From positions 1 to 49,061 of the forward strand of contig JALSJJ010000196.1 in NCBI GenBank assembly GCA_026989375.1: DNA of 49,061 nt. The letters run 5' to 3'. Below, one piece after another: positions 27,124-36,305 of the stretch (position 1 is its first letter; each line of letters begins with the position of its first letter). Both the position numbers and the translations under genes were made by a program. This stretch comes from Rhodothermus sp. GTDB lineage: Bacteria; Bacteroidota; Rhodothermia; Rhodothermales; Rhodothermaceae. The notes beneath the pieces are model-generated. The model was not told the origin of the DNA, did no database searches, and was given only the letters and a program-made list of their open reading frames with translations.

Positions 27124-28560
27124 TCAATGCCAGGACTTAATCGCCGATTGTAGATCTACGATCAAAGCTCCCTGATTCTCGGCCTGCCGCAGTGTGTGTT
27201 CAAAGTGAGCGCCCCAATCGGGAAAATCGCGTTCATCCCAGAGCGTGTTGTGCCAGAGGGCTACGCACAGGCCGCCATACCGTCGGCATACGTTGAGCAG
27301 CACTTCTGTGGCGCGAGTGGCTGCGTCGAGCGTCAGTCCGCGTCGCACGAACAGCACCGACTCCATCACGGCCAGCGGCAGCTCCCAGAGCGGCAACGGT
27401 GCGTTGGCCTGCACGTCAAACAGTTGAAACGGCAGACAGGTACCCCGCCGAAACCCCTCGTGATCGGGCCAGCCCAGTGAACTGTCGATCCGAAAACCGG
27501 CCGCTGCCAACATCCGGGGCGTTGTCGGTTCTACCCAGCGAAGGTAGTGCGTGCGCACTGAAAGCGGCGGCCGCCCCAGCAATGCCGTCAGCCGATCGCG
27601 TTCACGCAGCAGATGCCCTAGATGCGTGGCCGCATGATAGCTCGGATGCAAGCCGATTTCCATGGCGGACGCCTGTAGCACACGAAACCATCGGCGCAGC
27701 AGGCGTCCCGGCCGATAGCGCACGTCATGCGGGCTGGTAGCCCCTGTTTTAAAGAAGAAGGTTCCGGCTCCTGATGCCCGGATCTGCTCCACAATACGCC
27801 AGAAAGCGGCACGAAACGGATCGCTGCGGCTCAGTATTTCGCCTGTTACGCCGATCAACCGCTTCAGGCGCGCGCTCAGAGGTTGTCGGAGAAGGTTTTG
27901 AACCGGATATTGGAAAAACTCTCGATAGAGAATACCCGGCCGCCACTTGCGCATGTAGTCGATGTCAATAGTAGGGCAGCAGGCCCAGGCACGATCGCGC
28001 CATCGGCGGAGGCGCACCCGCAGACCGCACCGCTCCAGCGCCCGAGCCAGCGCCGTGCGCGTTGCTTCGACAGGTGGCCGAGTTGCAATTCCCAGCGCCG
28101 CCTGAAGCGTGTCAGCATAGCGGACGCGCCCATGCTCGTCCCGCATACGCTGCGTATGTTCCTGCCAGCCGGAGAGCCAGAAAAACACGGAAGCAACCGG
28201 GTCGTCCGCGCTCCCATCCGGACTCCCAAAAAGCGCTGGCCAGGACTCTGTGCCGTTCCACCGCCAGCGCACACGTCCGGCTGCATAGGGACGCATGGCC
28301 GCGAAATAGGCCAGCGTTGTCTCGTGCAGTGGCAGGGACAGCACGCCTTCCGGCCATCCCCGGGCTTCTGGACCGTAATAGATCCCTGTGCCCAGTGCCT
28401 TTAGCGTGAGGCGATCGACCCAACGCGGCGTCCATCCCAGCGGCAGCAACAACATCCGAAGGGCATAGGCGGCTTTTGGCAGCCAAGCTGTCGGCCCTTC
28501 CACACAACAAGGCAGATAGCCAAGCGTCGGCGCGGGATCGACGGGTTCGGGGCCGGACAT
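27124..28560 (-). CDS. Polysaccharide-deacetylase-like protein with N-terminal DUF7033-type region
   Basis: The C-terminal half resembles the NodB-like deacetylase family found in surface-polysaccharide loci: CPTIDIDYMRKW (acidic metal site), EIGLHPSYHA (metal His), RTHYLRW and a terminal LWHNTLWDERDF block. The N-terminal third lacks a catalytic motif and looks like the DUF7033 region paired with such enzymes. Length is 478 residues from the ATG at 28560; a GTG at 28572 immediately after the alaS stop is possible. It is cotranscribed with alaS, which tells nothing of its substrate. Catalytic activity is inferred. Confidence 0.7.
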   Translation of the reverse strand: MSGPEPVDPAPTLGYLPCCVEGPTAWLPKAAYALRMLLLPLGWTPRWVDRLTLKALGTGIYYGPEARGWPEGVLSLPLHETTLAYFAAMRPYAAGRVRWRWNGTESWPALFGSPDGSADDPVASVFFWLSGWQEHTQRMRDEHGRVRYADTLQAALGIATRPPVEATRTALARALERCGLRVRLRRWRDRAWACCPTIDIDYMRKWRPGILYREFFQYPVQNLLRQPLSARLKRLIGVTGEILSRSDPFRAAFWRIVEQIRASGAGTFFFKTGATSPHDVRYRPGRLLRRWFRVLQASAMEIGLHPSYHAATHLGHLLRERDRLTALLGRPPLSVRTHYLRWVEPTTPRMLAAAGFRIDSSLGWPDHEGFRRGTCLPFQLFDVQANAPLPLWELPLAVMESVLFVRRGLTLDAATRATEVLLNVCRRYGGLCVALWHNTLWDERDFPDWGAHFEHTLRQAENQGALIVDLQSAIKSWH

Positions 28561-28572
28561 ACCAGGGGACAC

Positions 28573-31434
28573 TTAGTCAACCATTTGCTGGACCAGACGT
28601 GGCACTGCCTCAAGTGCCTCGTGGAGCCGCTCGGGCTGACGTCCCCCGGCCGTAGCCAACGTCGGGCGTCCTCCTCCGCCGCCCCCGACGATGCGGGCCA
28701 CTTCGCCAACCAGCCGCCCGGCCTCCAAGCCACGCGCGACCACATCATCGGTCACGGCTGCGGCCAGATATACCTTGCGCTTTTCCGGATCGGTGGTGCC
28801 CAGCACGGCGACCCCTTCTCGGCCAAGCTGACTCCTGAGCGTTTGCACCAGTTCACGCAGCTCGTCCATCGAAAGGGCCTCCAGTTCGCCCGTCACCACA
28901 CGCAACCCGTTCACCCGATGCGCCTGTTCGACCAGCGTAGCCAGACGAGCCTTCTGTTGCTCCCGTCGGAGTGCGGCCAGCTCCTTTTCCAACCGACGCT
29001 GTGCTTCCAGCAAGGCTGCGATCTCTTCATCAAGCGGACGCTGCAGACTCTTGAACTGCGCGCGTGCCTGCTCCAGCTCAGTGAGCTGTCGGTTGATCCA
29101 GTCGAGCGCGTCCTGACCGGCCAGGGCCTCCACCCGCCGGATGCCCGAAGCAACCGATCCTTCGGAGATGATCCGGAACACACCCAGCTCACCGGTCGCT
29201 GCCACGTGCGTGCCCCCACAGAGCTCCATGGAAAAGTTCGGATCGAAGGTAATCACACGCACACGGTCGCCGTACTTTTCACCGAAAAGCGCCATAGCCC
29301 CCCGTGCAATGGCCTCTTCGAAAGGCACATCACGCTCTTCGATACGGGGCACGTTGCGCTGAATAACCTCGTTGACGCGGGCTTCGATCTGACGCAACAG
29401 CTCGGGCGTTACACGTTCGAAGTGGCTGAAGTCAAACCGCAACCGATCGGGCGCCACCAGCGAACCCTTCTGCTGCACGTGCGCTCCCAGGATTTCACGC
29501 AGCGCAGCATGCAACAGATGGGTGGCAGTGTGGTGCTTTTCAATGCGTTTGCGACGCGCGGCATCTACCACCGCTTCGACCGGTGCATCCAGTTCCGCTG
29601 GCAGCCGATTCACGTAGTGGACGATGTGGTGGCCGAGCTTCTGCGTGTCGAGCACGCGAATCTCCTCATCCCCTACGCGCAACACCCCGGTGTCGCCCAC
29701 CTGTCCGCCGCTCTCCGCATAGAACGGCGTCTGGTCGAGCACCAGTTCGTGCTGCGCGCCTTCAGACGTCTCGACCGTACGCACGGCCCGGATGTGCGCC
29801 TCCTCAACACGCGTCGTGTCGTAGCCCACAAAGACGGAGTCTTCGCCCTCGCTGATGCGCTGCCATCCGGACGCTTCCTCATCGGCCGTCAACACAACGG
29901 CGCCGAAGGTAGAGGCCGCCCGGGCCCGTTCGCGCTGGCGTTGCATCAGCTCCTCGTAACGCGCCATGTCGATGCCCAGTCCTTCTTCGCGGGCCATAAG
30001 CTGCGTCAGATCAATCGGAAAGCCGTAGGTGTCATGCAGCAGGAAGGCCACCTCACCGGGTACGTTCTTTTCTGCCGCACTTTTCAGAAAGGCCTCGACG
30101 ATGGCGGTCCGATCAGACGTATCTACGTATGCCTTCTGCAACAGGTCGAGCGCCTGGCTGTCGCGCAACAGGTCGGCCCGGATGGCCTCAATCGGACGGC
30201 CCTCGGCAGCCGCCTTCAGATAGGGTAGTAGCCGCTCGAAGAAAGCCAGTCCGGTGCCCAGTGTGGCCAGGAAACTTTCCTCCTCGGCCCGGATGACGCG
30301 CTCTACATAGAAGCGATGCCGCTCAATCTCCGGGAAAACATGGCCCATTTTGTAGGACAGAGGCTCAACAAGTCGGTGAAGAAAAGGTTCGCGAAAGCCC
30401 AGGGTCTGATAGCCGTAACGCACGGCTCGCCGCAGGATGCGCCGGATAACGTAGCCACGGCCCGTGTTGCCCGGCACCACACCGTCGGCAATCGCAAAGG
30501 CAATAGCCCGAATGTGGTCGGCTACCACGCGCAGCGCCACCCGGATACGCTCCCGTTCCCGTTCATCTGAAACGCGAATGTCGTCGTAGCCGCGCACTTC
30601 ATCACGCGGCGAGAGCTCGGCCGCGCGTTGCAGGATCGGGGCAAACAGGTCTGTGTCGTAGTTCGAAGTCTTTCCCTGAAGCACGGCCACGATGCGCTCC
30701 AGGCCCATGCCGGTATCGACATGCTTTGCCTTGAGCGGCTCCAGGCGCCCATCCGGCAGGGCGTTATACTGGATGAAAACAAGATTCCAGATCTCGATTA
30801 CCCGTGGATCATCGGCGTTGACCAGCTCAATTCCCGGCACGCGCCGCCGCTCTTCATCAGGCCGCAGGTCGATATGAATTTCGCTGCAGGGACCGCACGG
30901 GCCCGTATCGCCCATCATCCAGAAGTTATCTTTGGTCGGACAGAACTTGATGTGCGAAGGATCAATGGACGTTTCCGACTTCCAGAGCTCGGCTGCTTCG
31001 GTGTCGGGCTCCAGTCCCAGCGTCTCATCCCCTTCGTGAACGGTCGCATAGAGCCGGTCGGGATCCAGGCCCCAGCGTTCGACAAGCAGCTCCCAGGCCC
31101 AGCGAATGGCCTCTCGCTTAAAGTAATCGCCAAAGCTCCAATTGCCCAGCATCTCGAAGAAGGTGTGGTGATAGGTGTCGTGCCCCACCTCTTCGAGATC
31201 GTTATGCTTGCCCGATACGCGCAGGCATTTCTGCGTATTGGCCGCCCGTTTATAGGGCCGGGTACCGGTGCCCAGAAACACATCTTTGAACTGATTCATC
31301 CCTGCATTCGTAAACAGCAGGGTGGGATCGTTCTGCGGCACCAGTGGGGCGCTCGGGACGATCTCGTGCCCCTTCTCTCGGAAGAAGTCCAGAAACGACT
31401 GCCGAATCTGTTCGGAGGATTTATAGGTGCTCAT
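28573..31434 (-). CDS. alaS: Alanyl-tRNA synthetase
   Basis: AlaS is the class II synthetase that charges tRNA-Ala. The N-terminal catalytic domain includes RQSFLDFFREKGHEIVPSA, motif 2/3 regions and the long tRNA-binding segment. The editing domain shows its zinc site: HHTATHLLHA near residue 635-644 and a distal CGGTHVAATGELG. A C-terminal coiled coil (ARAQFKSLQRPLDEEIAALL and following) leads to the C-Ala domain with GGGGGGRPTLATAGG. The 953-residue length is typical of Bacteroidota enzymes. It starts with ATG at 31434; the deacetylase-like gene follows without a gap. Confidence 0.97.
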   Translation of the reverse strand: MSTYKSSEQIRQSFLDFFREKGHEIVPSAPLVPQNDPTLLFTNAGMNQFKDVFLGTGTRPYKRAANTQKCLRVSGKHNDLEEVGHDTYHHTFFEMLGNWSFGDYFKREAIRWAWELLVERWGLDPDRLYATVHEGDETLGLEPDTEAAELWKSETSIDPSHIKFCPTKDNFWMMGDTGPCGPCSEIHIDLRPDEERRRVPGIELVNADDPRVIEIWNLVFIQYNALPDGRLEPLKAKHVDTGMGLERIVAVLQGKTSNYDTDLFAPILQRAAELSPRDEVRGYDDIRVSDERERERIRVALRVVADHIRAIAFAIADGVVPGNTGRGYVIRRILRRAVRYGYQTLGFREPFLHRLVEPLSYKMGHVFPEIERHRFYVERVIRAEEESFLATLGTGLAFFERLLPYLKAAAEGRPIEAIRADLLRDSQALDLLQKAYVDTSDRTAIVEAFLKSAAEKNVPGEVAFLLHDTYGFPIDLTQLMAREEGLGIDMARYEELMQRQRERARAASTFGAVVLTADEEASGWQRISEGEDSVFVGYDTTRVEEAHIRAVRTVETSEGAQHELVLDQTPFYAESGGQVGDTGVLRVGDEEIRVLDTQKLGHHIVHYVNRLPAELDAPVEAVVDAARRKRIEKHHTATHLLHAALREILGAHVQQKGSLVAPDRLRFDFSHFERVTPELLRQIEARVNEVIQRNVPRIEERDVPFEEAIARGAMALFGEKYGDRVRVITFDPNFSMELCGGTHVAATGELGVFRIISEGSVASGIRRVEALAGQDALDWINRQLTELEQARAQFKSLQRPLDEEIAALLEAQRRLEKELAALRREQQKARLATLVEQAHRVNGLRVVTGELEALSMDELRELVQTLRSQLGREGVAVLGTTDPEKRKVYLAAAVTDDVVARGLEAGRLVGEVARIVGGGGGGRPTLATAGGRQPERLHEALEAVPRLVQQMVD

Positions 31435-31601
31435 GGGTTCGTACGCAGCTCCTCGGATCGCAGTTATTCAAGCCGAAAGGAAACGCTATATCCTTCGACG
31501 AAGTGCCCGCTGCTATCACCTACGGCCATCTGCACCACATCAGCCCACCCACTTGCCCGATTACGGGTACCCGCTGCTCCTGAGGCATTACGAATCCTTT
31601 T

Positions 31602-31973
31602 TCATTCGGAGCCCCGCTGCAGCAGGATCAGCGCGTCCTCGTAGGCACGCGCCACGTGCATGACGAAAGTAGCCACGCGGTCACGGTCGTAGCACCAGAC
31701 CTCCCTGCCTGAAATCGCCTCAAACTGCAGCAATGGGTGTGCCCCGTTGAGCACGACCAGATCAATAGCATCGACGCCGATGGCTTCCTGTAGGCTGGCT
31801 CGCAGCTCAGCCAACGTATCCCATGCCTGTGGATGCTTCACCAGCACTCCGATGTCCAGGTCACTGTCCGCACGCACCGTTCCTTCCCGAGCCGAACCAA
31901 ATACCCAGCCAGCCAGCACATTTGGATCACGTGCCAGCACCTGTTCGATGGCCTTGAAATCAACCGGAGACAT
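31602..31973 (-). CDS. mntA: MntA-type antitoxin nucleotidyltransferase
   Basis: This 123-residue minimal nucleotidyltransferase has an exact GSX10DXD motif (GSAREGTVRADSDLD, about residues 26-40) and a third Asp in AIDLVVL. In HepT-MntA toxin-antitoxin systems this enzyme neutralises the HEPN toxin by adding AMP units to its RX4HXY tyrosine. It starts with ATG at 31973. If the neighbouring hepT frame is restored, the hepT stop falls 14 bases inside this start, the classic overlapping order for the pair. It appears intact. Confidence 0.9.
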   Translation of the reverse strand: MSPVDFKAIEQVLARDPNVLAGWVFGSAREGTVRADSDLDIGVLVKHPQAWDTLAELRASLQEAIGVDAIDLVVLNGAHPLLQFEAISGREVWCYDRDRVATFVMHVARAYEDALILLQRGSE

Positions 31974-32375
31974 AGGCCTGTACTTCGCGAACGAACTGAT
32001 GAAAATCGCCTAACCGCTGATTGACCAGATCAATCAGAGCAGATTGGGGCTTATCTCCTCATACGGATGCACCATAAAATCTCGAAATTGCACCGTGCGC
32101 CGGTAAGGATGTTCATTCGAAAGTACCCCCAGCTGCACGCAGCGCTTTATTGCCTTAGCCGCAGTCGATGCGGGTGTCTGGCCCTTCACGCTCAGAATGC
32201 GCTGGCAAATATCGATCATGGCTTCAATGGCAATCTGGAGATTTCGCTCCACCGCACACTGAATTTTCCAGTCGGCCTGCAATTGCTCGACCGAAAGCGG
32301 CACCAGCGATTGCAACTCGGCAATCACCTGTTCAATGACGCGCACTTTGCGAAGCAATATACCATTCAATACCAT
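31960..32375 (-). pseudogene. hepT: HepT-like HEPN toxin gene with a one-base frameshift
   Basis: The reading from the ATG at 32375 (GGAG ten bases upstream) gives a HEPN domain with the RNase motif RX4HXY (RDFMVHPY) but stops early at 32034. A different frame continues as SALIDLVNQRLGDFHQFVRE and ends at 31960, exactly the missing C-terminal helix of this family. One C too few in the run of four (plus-strand G 32046-32049) explains the break; adding one base yields S-P-Q-S-A-L-I-D and a normal 138-residue protein. It could be a real null allele, phase variation, a slippage site or a sequencing error. The motif lies before the break. Confidence 0.85.
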
Positions 32376-32423
32376 GCCAGCACTCCAAATGTCTCTGTAT
32401 CCCTTCAAGTTATCAACCCGTAT

Positions 32424-32464
32424 GTCTAAAACAAAGCGGGGCGAGCCAATAGCCCGCCCCGCTT
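32424..32464 (-). terminator. Rho-independent terminator of the cytochrome oxidase operon
   Basis: A perfect 10-bp stem, AAGCGGGGCG (32434-32443) paired with CGCCCCGCTT (32455-32464), is followed on the minus strand by TTTGTTTTAG. It lies 19 bases downstream of the oxidase subunit I stop, before hepT. Confidence 0.9.
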
Positions 32465-32483
32465 CCGTACTACCAGATCTACC

Positions 32484-34169
32484 TCAGTAAATCCGAAAGC
32501 CTGGTGAGACGTAGTTGGGCGGCAGGTAGCTGAGGAAGAATGGCCCGTAGGCGATCACGATCAGAATAATGGCCACGATCACCCAGAAGCCGATCCGATC
32601 CAGGCGCATTGCCCAGCCATTTTTAGCGGGCTCGATCAGGGTTTCGGACCAGGGGATGTCTTTTGGTCCTTCGCCCGCTTTGCCTTTCCAGATGGTCATG
32701 ATGATCACCACGAAGAATAGCGCGATGCCCACGAACATGAGCGTACCCCCCACGCCGGTCAGTACGCGCCCGACAAGCCAGTCAGGATCCATGTAGGGTG
32801 CCTGCACCAGGAACGTCCGACGCGGCATGCCCTCCAGACCGGCGGAGATCATCCCACGGGAAAAGATCAACAGACCAATTGTGTAGATCCAGTTCGAAGC
32901 CAGTGCCACCTTACGTCCCCAGAGCTTCTTGCCGGTCAGATAGGGCACCATCCAGTAGGCCACGCCCATGAAGGTCATGGCCACGGCACTTCCAACGGTC
33001 ATGTGGAAGTGTCCCGGCACCCAGGTCGTGTTGTGAATGACCTGGTTCATCGTGAAGGAAGCATTAATCAGCCCTGTGATCCCGCCGAAGACGAACGTGA
33101 TCATAGCCAGTAGCTGCGCCGACAACGATGGATCGCCCCAGGGCAGCTTCGGAATCCATCCCAGCAGGCCACGTCCACCATGCGCCCGCCCCCCCATCTC
33201 CAGCGAGGCCATCACGCTGAAGGCGGTGATCAGGCTCGGGAAAAAGACGCCAAAGGTCAAAATGGCATGGACGAACTTGAGTCCCTCATGGATGCCAGGG
33301 TCGGTGTACTGGTGATGGAAGCCCGTCGGAATCGACAGAAGCAGAAAGAGAATGAACACCAGGCGCGTCAGGGAATCGCTGATAACCTTACCCCCCGCCT
33401 GGCGCGGTACCAACGCATACCACGACACGTAGGCCGGCAGCAGCCAAGCATATACGATGGCATGGCCGGTGAACCAGAAGAGCGTGCGCGTCAAAAGCGG
33501 ATCGGTCCGTTCCACCCATCCGAGTGACCAGGGAATCAGGAAGAAAAGGAACTCGACCGCAATAGGCAACGAGGCCAGAAACCACATCACATAGGAGACA
33601 ATCGAGATGTGCGCCAGCAATGGCATCCGCACGCCTGGATGGTCACGCTTCCAGCCGCGCCAGATCAGCAGCATGTTCATCAGCGCCAGCCAGGTGCTGA
33701 TCACGACAAAGACCAGTCCCACATAGTAGGTCCAGTGGGCCTGCAGCGGCGCATACGAAGTGTAGAGCACACTGGCCTTGTTCGTGACCACCGCGTAGAT
33801 CACAAGCAGATTACCCAGTACCAATGTGCCGAAACTGGCCCACAGCAGCCGCTCGTCTAAGCGACGCGAGAGGGCCCGCGCCACCATGAGCGGCAAAAAA
33901 GCATTGGAAAAAGCAAAGGTAAAGATGATGGCATTAGCTACTCCATGAGCCGTCAGCCCCTGGTAGTAACTCCTCAGAGCCGGAAAGAAGCCCAGGATGT
34001 CAATACCGGCGTATGAAAGCGCCTGTGCCAGTCCGTGAAAGATACCGGCCGTTAAAGCGGCATAGCCCACATAAAGCGTCCAGCGCAGCACACGTTGCTG
34101 CGTCTCCGGTAGCGTAAACGGCGTTGGATCGGCCACGACCGGCGTGGAAGCTGCAATATGCTCTGCCAT
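32484..34169 (-). CDS. Haem-copper oxidase subunit I, ba3-like (B family)
   Basis: Subunit I of a terminal oxidase carries haems and Cu-B and reduces O2. The 561-residue protein has about 13 hydrophobic helices. Haem and Cu-B ligands are visible in LTAHGVANAI, the WFTGHAIVYAWLLPAY block (His-x3-Tyr), FHHQYTDPG and the WVPGHFHMTVGSA block. The GHAIVYAW sequence gives the usual cross-linked His-Tyr pair. Lack of the aa3-type K/D-channel motifs and similarity to Thermus-type enzymes favour the B family. It is the last gene of the operon, 3 bases after subunit II. Confidence 0.9.
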   Translation of the reverse strand: MAEHIAASTPVVADPTPFTLPETQQRVLRWTLYVGYAALTAGIFHGLAQALSYAGIDILGFFPALRSYYQGLTAHGVANAIIFTFAFSNAFLPLMVARALSRRLDERLLWASFGTLVLGNLLVIYAVVTNKASVLYTSYAPLQAHWTYYVGLVFVVISTWLALMNMLLIWRGWKRDHPGVRMPLLAHISIVSYVMWFLASLPIAVEFLFFLIPWSLGWVERTDPLLTRTLFWFTGHAIVYAWLLPAYVSWYALVPRQAGGKVISDSLTRLVFILFLLLSIPTGFHHQYTDPGIHEGLKFVHAILTFGVFFPSLITAFSVMASLEMGGRAHGGRGLLGWIPKLPWGDPSLSAQLLAMITFVFGGITGLINASFTMNQVIHNTTWVPGHFHMTVGSAVAMTFMGVAYWMVPYLTGKKLWGRKVALASNWIYTIGLLIFSRGMISAGLEGMPRRTFLVQAPYMDPDWLVGRVLTGVGGTLMFVGIALFFVVIIMTIWKGKAGEGPKDIPWSETLIEPAKNGWAMRLDRIGFWVIVAIILIVIAYGPFFLSYLPPNYVSPGFRIY

Positions 34170-34172
34170 GGC

Positions 34173-34640
34173 TTATTCGACAATGATTTTTCCATACATG
34201 TTGTGATGCCCGGCGCCACAGTACTCGTGGCAGATAATCAAATATTCCCCCGGCTTCCGAAACCGATAGGTCAGCCGCGAAATCTGACCGGGGATGAGCA
34301 TCATGTTGACGCGCGTTCCTTCAATGTGAAAGCCGTGAATCACGTCAAAAGTTGTTGCAATGAAGTTGAGCTCGGCGCCAACCGGCACGCGAATCTCCAT
34401 TGGATGGAAACGCCAGGCCTGTCCGATAATGACCACATCATATTGATTGGGGCCCGTCTGATGGACGCCCGGATTGTCAAAGGGCGGTGTGGTGAAGACC
34501 TTGCCCGGCTCAATCTCGCCGGCACGCCCGGGCAGGTGAATGCCCATGGCGACCGTGGCATAGACGAGCGCGGCCATACACAGCACCAACAGCATACCGC
34601 CCAGCGTCATGAAAGCCCGTTCGTAAGTATGTACTTTCAT
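34173..34640 (-). CDS. Cytochrome oxidase subunit II with Cu-A site
   Basis: Subunit II takes electrons from cytochrome c and passes them to subunit I. A single N-terminal membrane anchor (about residues 10-33) is followed by a periplasmic cupredoxin. The dinuclear Cu-A ligands are in CHEYCGAGHHNMYG near the C terminus, with the upstream His in VIHGFHIEG. At 155 residues it is short, as in ba3-type enzymes. It begins 4 bases after the small subunit IIa gene. Confidence 0.93.
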   Translation of the reverse strand: MKVHTYERAFMTLGGMLLVLCMAALVYATVAMGIHLPGRAGEIEPGKVFTTPPFDNPGVHQTGPNQYDVVIIGQAWRFHPMEIRVPVGAELNFIATTFDVIHGFHIEGTRVNMMLIPGQISRLTYRFRKPGEYLIICHEYCGAGHHNMYGKIIVE

Positions 34641-34644
34641 GGCT

Positions 34645-34788
34645 TCAACGGTTTAACAGCAAATAGTAGACAATGACCCAGAACCCTACGACCATTGCCA
34701 GAAACAGCATGGTCAGAAAGAGAGTGCCTCGCACATCCGGTTCCTCTGGCGAAGCAGATTCAGGGTTTTTCTGTTGCAGTTCTGCCAT
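34645..34788 (-). CDS. Small single-helix oxidase subunit (IIa-like)
   Basis: This 47-residue reading starts with ATG at 34788 and ends with TGA at 34645. It has a charged N terminus (MAELQQKNPESASPEEPDV) and one hydrophobic helix (about residues 21-44, LFLTMLFLAMVVGFWVIVYY). The position immediately before subunit II and the single helix match the small IIa subunit of Thermus-type ba3 oxidases. Such genes are often missed because of their size. Identification rests on context and topology. Confidence 0.8.
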   Translation of the reverse strand: MAELQQKNPESASPEEPDVRGTLFLTMLFLAMVVGFWVIVYYLLLNR

Positions 34789-34822
34789 AGCCCCTTCCAG
34801 GTTAAAGTTGGTGCAATGGATT

Positions 34823-35056
34823 TCAAGCTTCCACTTCCATCCAGCGCTGCGCCTGCCGGGCTACCCACCGCAACCACACAATGAAGACAACCAGCAGTGG
34901 TAATGAAATCAGCAGGCGTGTCGGATTCACATGCAGCGCCATGAGCTGGTTAAGCGTCTCCCACAGATAGGCTACCACAGGCATCCCCAGCAATACAACC
35001 AGCCCCATTTGAAGCATCACGCGCATAACCGATAACGACGTCCGCGTATCCTGCAT
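34823..35056 (-). CDS. Two-helix membrane protein heading the oxidase operon
   Basis: This 77-residue protein from the ATG at 35056 has an AGGAAAG ribosome-binding site a few bases upstream, which argues against the longer reading from 35092. Two hydrophobic segments (about residues 11-30 and 47-65) and a basic/acidic tail suggest a small membrane protein. I do not recognise a family. It is the first gene of the oxidase operon, 34 bases before subunit IIa, and is probably an accessory or assembly factor; that is inference. Confidence 0.65.
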   Translation of the reverse strand: MQDTRTSLSVMRVMLQMGLVVLLGMPVVAYLWETLNQLMALHVNPTRLLISLPLLVVFIVWLRWVARQAQRWMEVEA

Positions 35057-35742
35057 CTTGCTTTCCTGATTAACCGCAAATGTGCTTCTCAAAAAAAGTG
35101 TTCTGTATCTTTAAATCAACAACCTGCCCCGAGAAAATTGTAACATTTGCATGAACAAAAAATAAAATAAGATGCAGTATTCTTTTATCCTAAAAAAGAA
35201 AAGACAAATGCAATGAACTCCTGTCAGATACAGCGGTGAAAACGCAAGAGACACCTACCTTGGTCGCCTGAGGGTAACAGTCTCCTGCCTCGCTTTCTAT
35301 GGCCTTGTCCCGGGAAAGCAGAAAGACTCATCCTGTTTTTACCCGCACGTTGCTCTCGCCCTTTCACCTGCCCCCTGGCTCTACCGCACGTGAACTGTTC
35401 CATGTTCTCCGGGGCAATGCTTCACCAGCGTCTGCAAAAAGTCGCTGATTTCCAGTAGGCTTTTTCCCAGGCGTTCCCTATCCCTCCACCAGGCAAGGAT
35501 ACTGTCCAATGCTCCTGGCAAGCACACACCTTCCGCCGCTCTCCGCCAGCTCCTCCTTGCCCGGAAAGTGGATCTTCTAATTTCCGGGCCATAGTCGCCT
35601 CCAGCGGGGCCACCGAGTAGCAGGCCTATATCTCTAATGCCCTTTCCTCCAAGAAAGGCCCATAATTCAACTTTTATCGCCACCGTCCCGTACGTTGGCG
35701 CCTTGTCCGGGATAAAGGATCTCCTCAGGCCCGTTGAGCCAG
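35057..35742. other. Gene-poor leader of the large intergenic region
   Basis: Just upstream of the oxidase operon (35093-35220) the DNA is very AT-rich and should hold its promoter; no convincing -35/-10 pair was found. From 35381 to 35683 a leftward open frame exists but has no recognisable domain, no ribosome-binding site and unusual composition, so I do not annotate it. Confidence 0.6.
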
Positions 35743-36178
35743 CCCCCCTTGAGAGGGGAAGCAGATTTTCTGGTTCAGCAACGTAACGCGTATTTCGGCG
35801 TGACTGTCGGCCTTCTGGCAGCGTTTTTTCCTTGAGTTCCTACTTCCCATTGGGAGGGGGGGCGGATTTATTCTGGCCAAGCCGTGTGGATGGTAACGTG
35901 ACAGCGTAGCTACCAGGCGAAACGGTCTTTACCAGGTCCCCCCTCCCCACCGGGGAGGGGGGACAGGGGGAGGGGCTAACCATCCCACCACGCCAACCCA
36001 AGCGCTGCGCTGCCACCGCAACGCTGCCTTCCAACTAACACCCCCTACATCCTTCAGACGACTCCCCCTCAAGGGGGAGCGGCTTTTCTGATTTCCGGAC
36101 TATTTCAAATTTGGCAAAGCTGTCGAGTGCAGGTTCGCGTGTATCTCAAGGTTCCCCTCCCTACTGGAGAGGGGGACA
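35743..36178. repeat. Cluster of five G/C-rich palindromes (REP-like)
   Basis: Five hairpins occur in 440 bases: CCCCTT/GAGGGG (35745-35758), TTCCCA/TGGGA (35844-35855), an 11-bp perfect stem CCCCCCTCCCC/GGGGAGGGGGG (35938-35962), CTCCCCCT/AGGGGGAG (36062-36079) and CCCCTC/GAGGGG (36154-36174). Three are followed by the same tail, roughly GCRGATTTTCTG, and two by GGGGGACAGG-like runs. They alternate in type across the gene-free region between the oxidase operon and metG. They resemble dispersed intergenic palindromes; an association with a transposase is not visible here. Confidence 0.65.
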
Positions 36179-36305
36179 GGAGGGGCAAACCCCATCATTG
36201 TGCTCGGCCTCTCCGCCAGCTTTTTGCCAGCGGCAACATGCTGCGTAGCCACCGACTTACAGGCACCTGATCCGGCAAAGTAGCCGGGTTTCCACTTCGA
36301 TGAAT

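Noticed and set aside
28585-30228. Rightward 547-codon ORF opposite alaS
   Set aside because: Antisense shadow of alaS; the AlaRS motifs on the minus strand are decisive.
35381-35683. Leftward 100-residue ORF in the intergenic region
   Set aside because: No ribosome-binding site, no recognisable domain and atypical composition; more likely chance in GC-rich DNA.
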